In this document: piece after piece, positions 62,601 through 64,000 of the stretch
How positions within the stretch are numbered: position 1 is the stretch's first letter
Layout: the number at the start of each line of letters is the position of its first letter
Assembly (NCBI RefSeq): GCF_947494875.1
Contig: NZ_CANLWM010000002.1
Coordinates: 434,001-498,000, forward strand
From: an uncultured Williamsia sp.
Lineage (GTDB): Bacteria > Actinomycetota > Actinomycetes > Mycobacteriales > Mycobacteriaceae
Length of the DNA: 64,000 nucleotides
Direction of reading: 5' to 3'
The notes under the pieces: generated by a model
What the model was told of the DNA's origin: nothing
The model's input: only the letters and a program-made list of their open reading frames with translations
Database searches by the model: none
Position numbers and translations under genes: made by a program

Positions 62601-64000
62601 GTCGAAGCCCGGCGACGCGACCTGCAACACCCGGCTCGACGGCGAGATGCCCAACAGCCGCCGCTGTTCGGCGACGAGGGTGGCCAGCGCGGCGTGGGTC
62701 ACCCCAGCAGCCTTCGGCATGCCTGTGGACCCCGACGTGAACAGCAGGTAGGCCAGGTCGTCGACGAGAATCGGTCGGCGTCGCTCGGCGGCGGTGACCG
62801 GGTCCGACTCATGGCCCGCGCACCGCAACTCGACGTCGGGGTCGTCGACGACGATGACCGGCGTCGTCACGTCGCGGGGCAGCGTGTCCCGCCTCGCGAG
62901 CACGAGTCGTGCCCCGCTGTCGGCGATCATCGACGCCACCCGCGACGTCGGGTGACGCGGATCGACGGTCACGAAGGCCGCACCCGTCGCCGCGACGGCG
63001 GCGATCGCGAGGACGAGGTGACCCGACCGCGGCATCGTGACGGCGACGACGTCACCGGGCCCGACGCCCCGGGCGATCAGGTCGTGTGCGGACGCGGCGA
63101 CCGCGGCGCGGAAGTCGGCCCAGGACAGGACGATGTCTCCCGAGATCGCCGGCGCGGTCGGGTCGGCGAGGGCCGCTCCGGTGTCGAGGAGATCGGCGAG
63201 CACGGCGGGCGGCGTCGACGAACGCCGAGGTGCCGTCAGTGCGGCGACCTCGTCGCCGCCGAGGACGTCGATCGTGCCGGCGGACCGGCCCGGGTCGGCG
63301 ACCACCGCGGCGAGCACGCGGGTGAACATGGCACCGAAACCGGCCACCCGTGCCTCGTCGAACAAATCTGTGGCGTAGGAGATCTCGACGCCGACGGACT
63401 CCGGCGCGTCGACGATCGTCCAGGTGAGGTCATACTTCGCGGCGGGGACACGGGCGTCGAGGAGCCCAGCCGCCCCCTCCCACGACGCGAGTTCGGCGAG
63501 GTGGTCGGGTCCGACGGTGAGCGCCACCTGGAAGAGCGGTGTGTGGGCCGGCGTGCGCTGTGGTGCGATCGCGTCGACCACCCGCTCGAAGGGGATGTCG
63601 GCGTGGGCGAGCGCGGCCGCGCGGATCCGATGATTGCCCGCCAGCAGGTCGGCGACGGTGGCCTCGGCCCGCATCGGCGTGCGGAGGACGACGGTGGTGA
63701 CGAACATGCCGACCAGGTCGGCGAGGGCCGGGTCGTCGCGTCCGGCGACGGCGGTGCCGATGGTGACGTCGTCGGTCGCCGCGAGCCGCGCGAGCAGGAT
63801 GGCCAGCGCGGTGTGGAACACGGTGAAGGGTGTCGTCCCCGACACGCGCGCCATCTCCCGGACACCCGCGGCGATCTCGCCGGGCAGGGTGAGGTCGACG
63901 GTCGCTCCCGCACCGGTGGCGACCCGCGGCCGACGGCGGTCGGTCGGCAGCTCGAGCACCTGCGGCGCCCCGCGCAGCTCGTCCTCCCAGAACGCCAGAC
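59694..64000 (-). CDS. nonribosomal peptide synthetase, C-terminal part (continues beyond the window)
   Basis: About 1,435 residues of an NRPS whose start lies outside the window; codons continue in frame to base 64000. Order: end of a C domain (FWEDEL, VGMFVTTVVLR), A domain (TSGSTGMPKA near 62730, NLYGPTEATIT, GDLASR, HKIDRAALP), carrier (RGGSSLSA near 61600) and a complete C domain (HHMNADG near 61045), then a 110-residue tail that starts like an A domain but stops. Pocket residues D-V-F-V-M-A-L-I-T are not assignable. The final C domain has no A-T partner in this protein, so it must join to the A1-T1 of the giant NRPS. The TGA stop overlaps the GTG of that gene. Confidence 0.92.

Overview
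The window is very GC-rich DNA with actinobacterial gene content: densely packed genes, many 4-base start/stop overlaps, GTG starts, lipobox lipoproteins, a HmuTUV-type haem importer, an MTB12-like lipoprotein and a LIP-family lipase. I infer a mycolic-acid-type actinomycete (Gordonia, Williamsia, Rhodococcus or similar); no rRNA or marker gene is present to prove this.

Layout. (1) 31-3453: an MTB12-like lipoprotein followed by a translationally coupled haem-type ABC importer (binding lipoprotein, FecCD permease, ATPase). (2) 3546-17818: an exopolysaccharide locus of the Wzx/Wzy type. It has an O-antigen-ligase/polymerase-like membrane protein, three GT4 glycosyltransferases, a flippase, a Wzz-like chain-length protein, an HxxxDG acyltransferase, a secreted glycoside hydrolase with the two catalytic-Glu motifs, and the initiating phosphoglycosyltransferase. 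A RibD-type reductase, a LIP-family lipase lipoprotein and a GAF protein are interspersed. (3) 17819-20752: an ankyrin-repeat protein behind a structured leader, then cinA. (4) 20742-64000, minus strand: an NRPS locus. It begins upstream of the window with an NRPS whose last 1.4 k residues are seen, continues with one 12,404-residue NRPS coupled by a GTGA overlap, and ends with a free-standing condensation-like protein. A 12-copy array of a 21-bp repeat separates the last two.

The giant NRPS is the centrepiece. It has twelve carrier domains but only nine intact adenylation (A) domains. Module 5 has a decayed A domain without its ATP-binding motifs, module 8 joins condensation directly to carrier with no A domain, and module 12 keeps only about 80 residues of A domain before the carrier and thioesterase. 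Condensation and carrier motifs in modules 5 and 8 are intact; module 12 differs by one residue. These modules are either skipped or loaded by another A domain. Modules 3 and 7 carry epimerases and share an unusual binding-pocket code (D-V-P-H-F-S-L-V-E), while modules 4 and 9 read as Ser. Both sides of the junction between the two NRPS proteins end in A-domain-like fragments that resemble each other and may dock.

Other items for a second look are the ankyrin gene's leader (nested stems, then a hairpin that could bury the ribosome binding site), the 21-bp repeat array, and a TTCG(A)CAA box in front of three exopolysaccharide transcription units.
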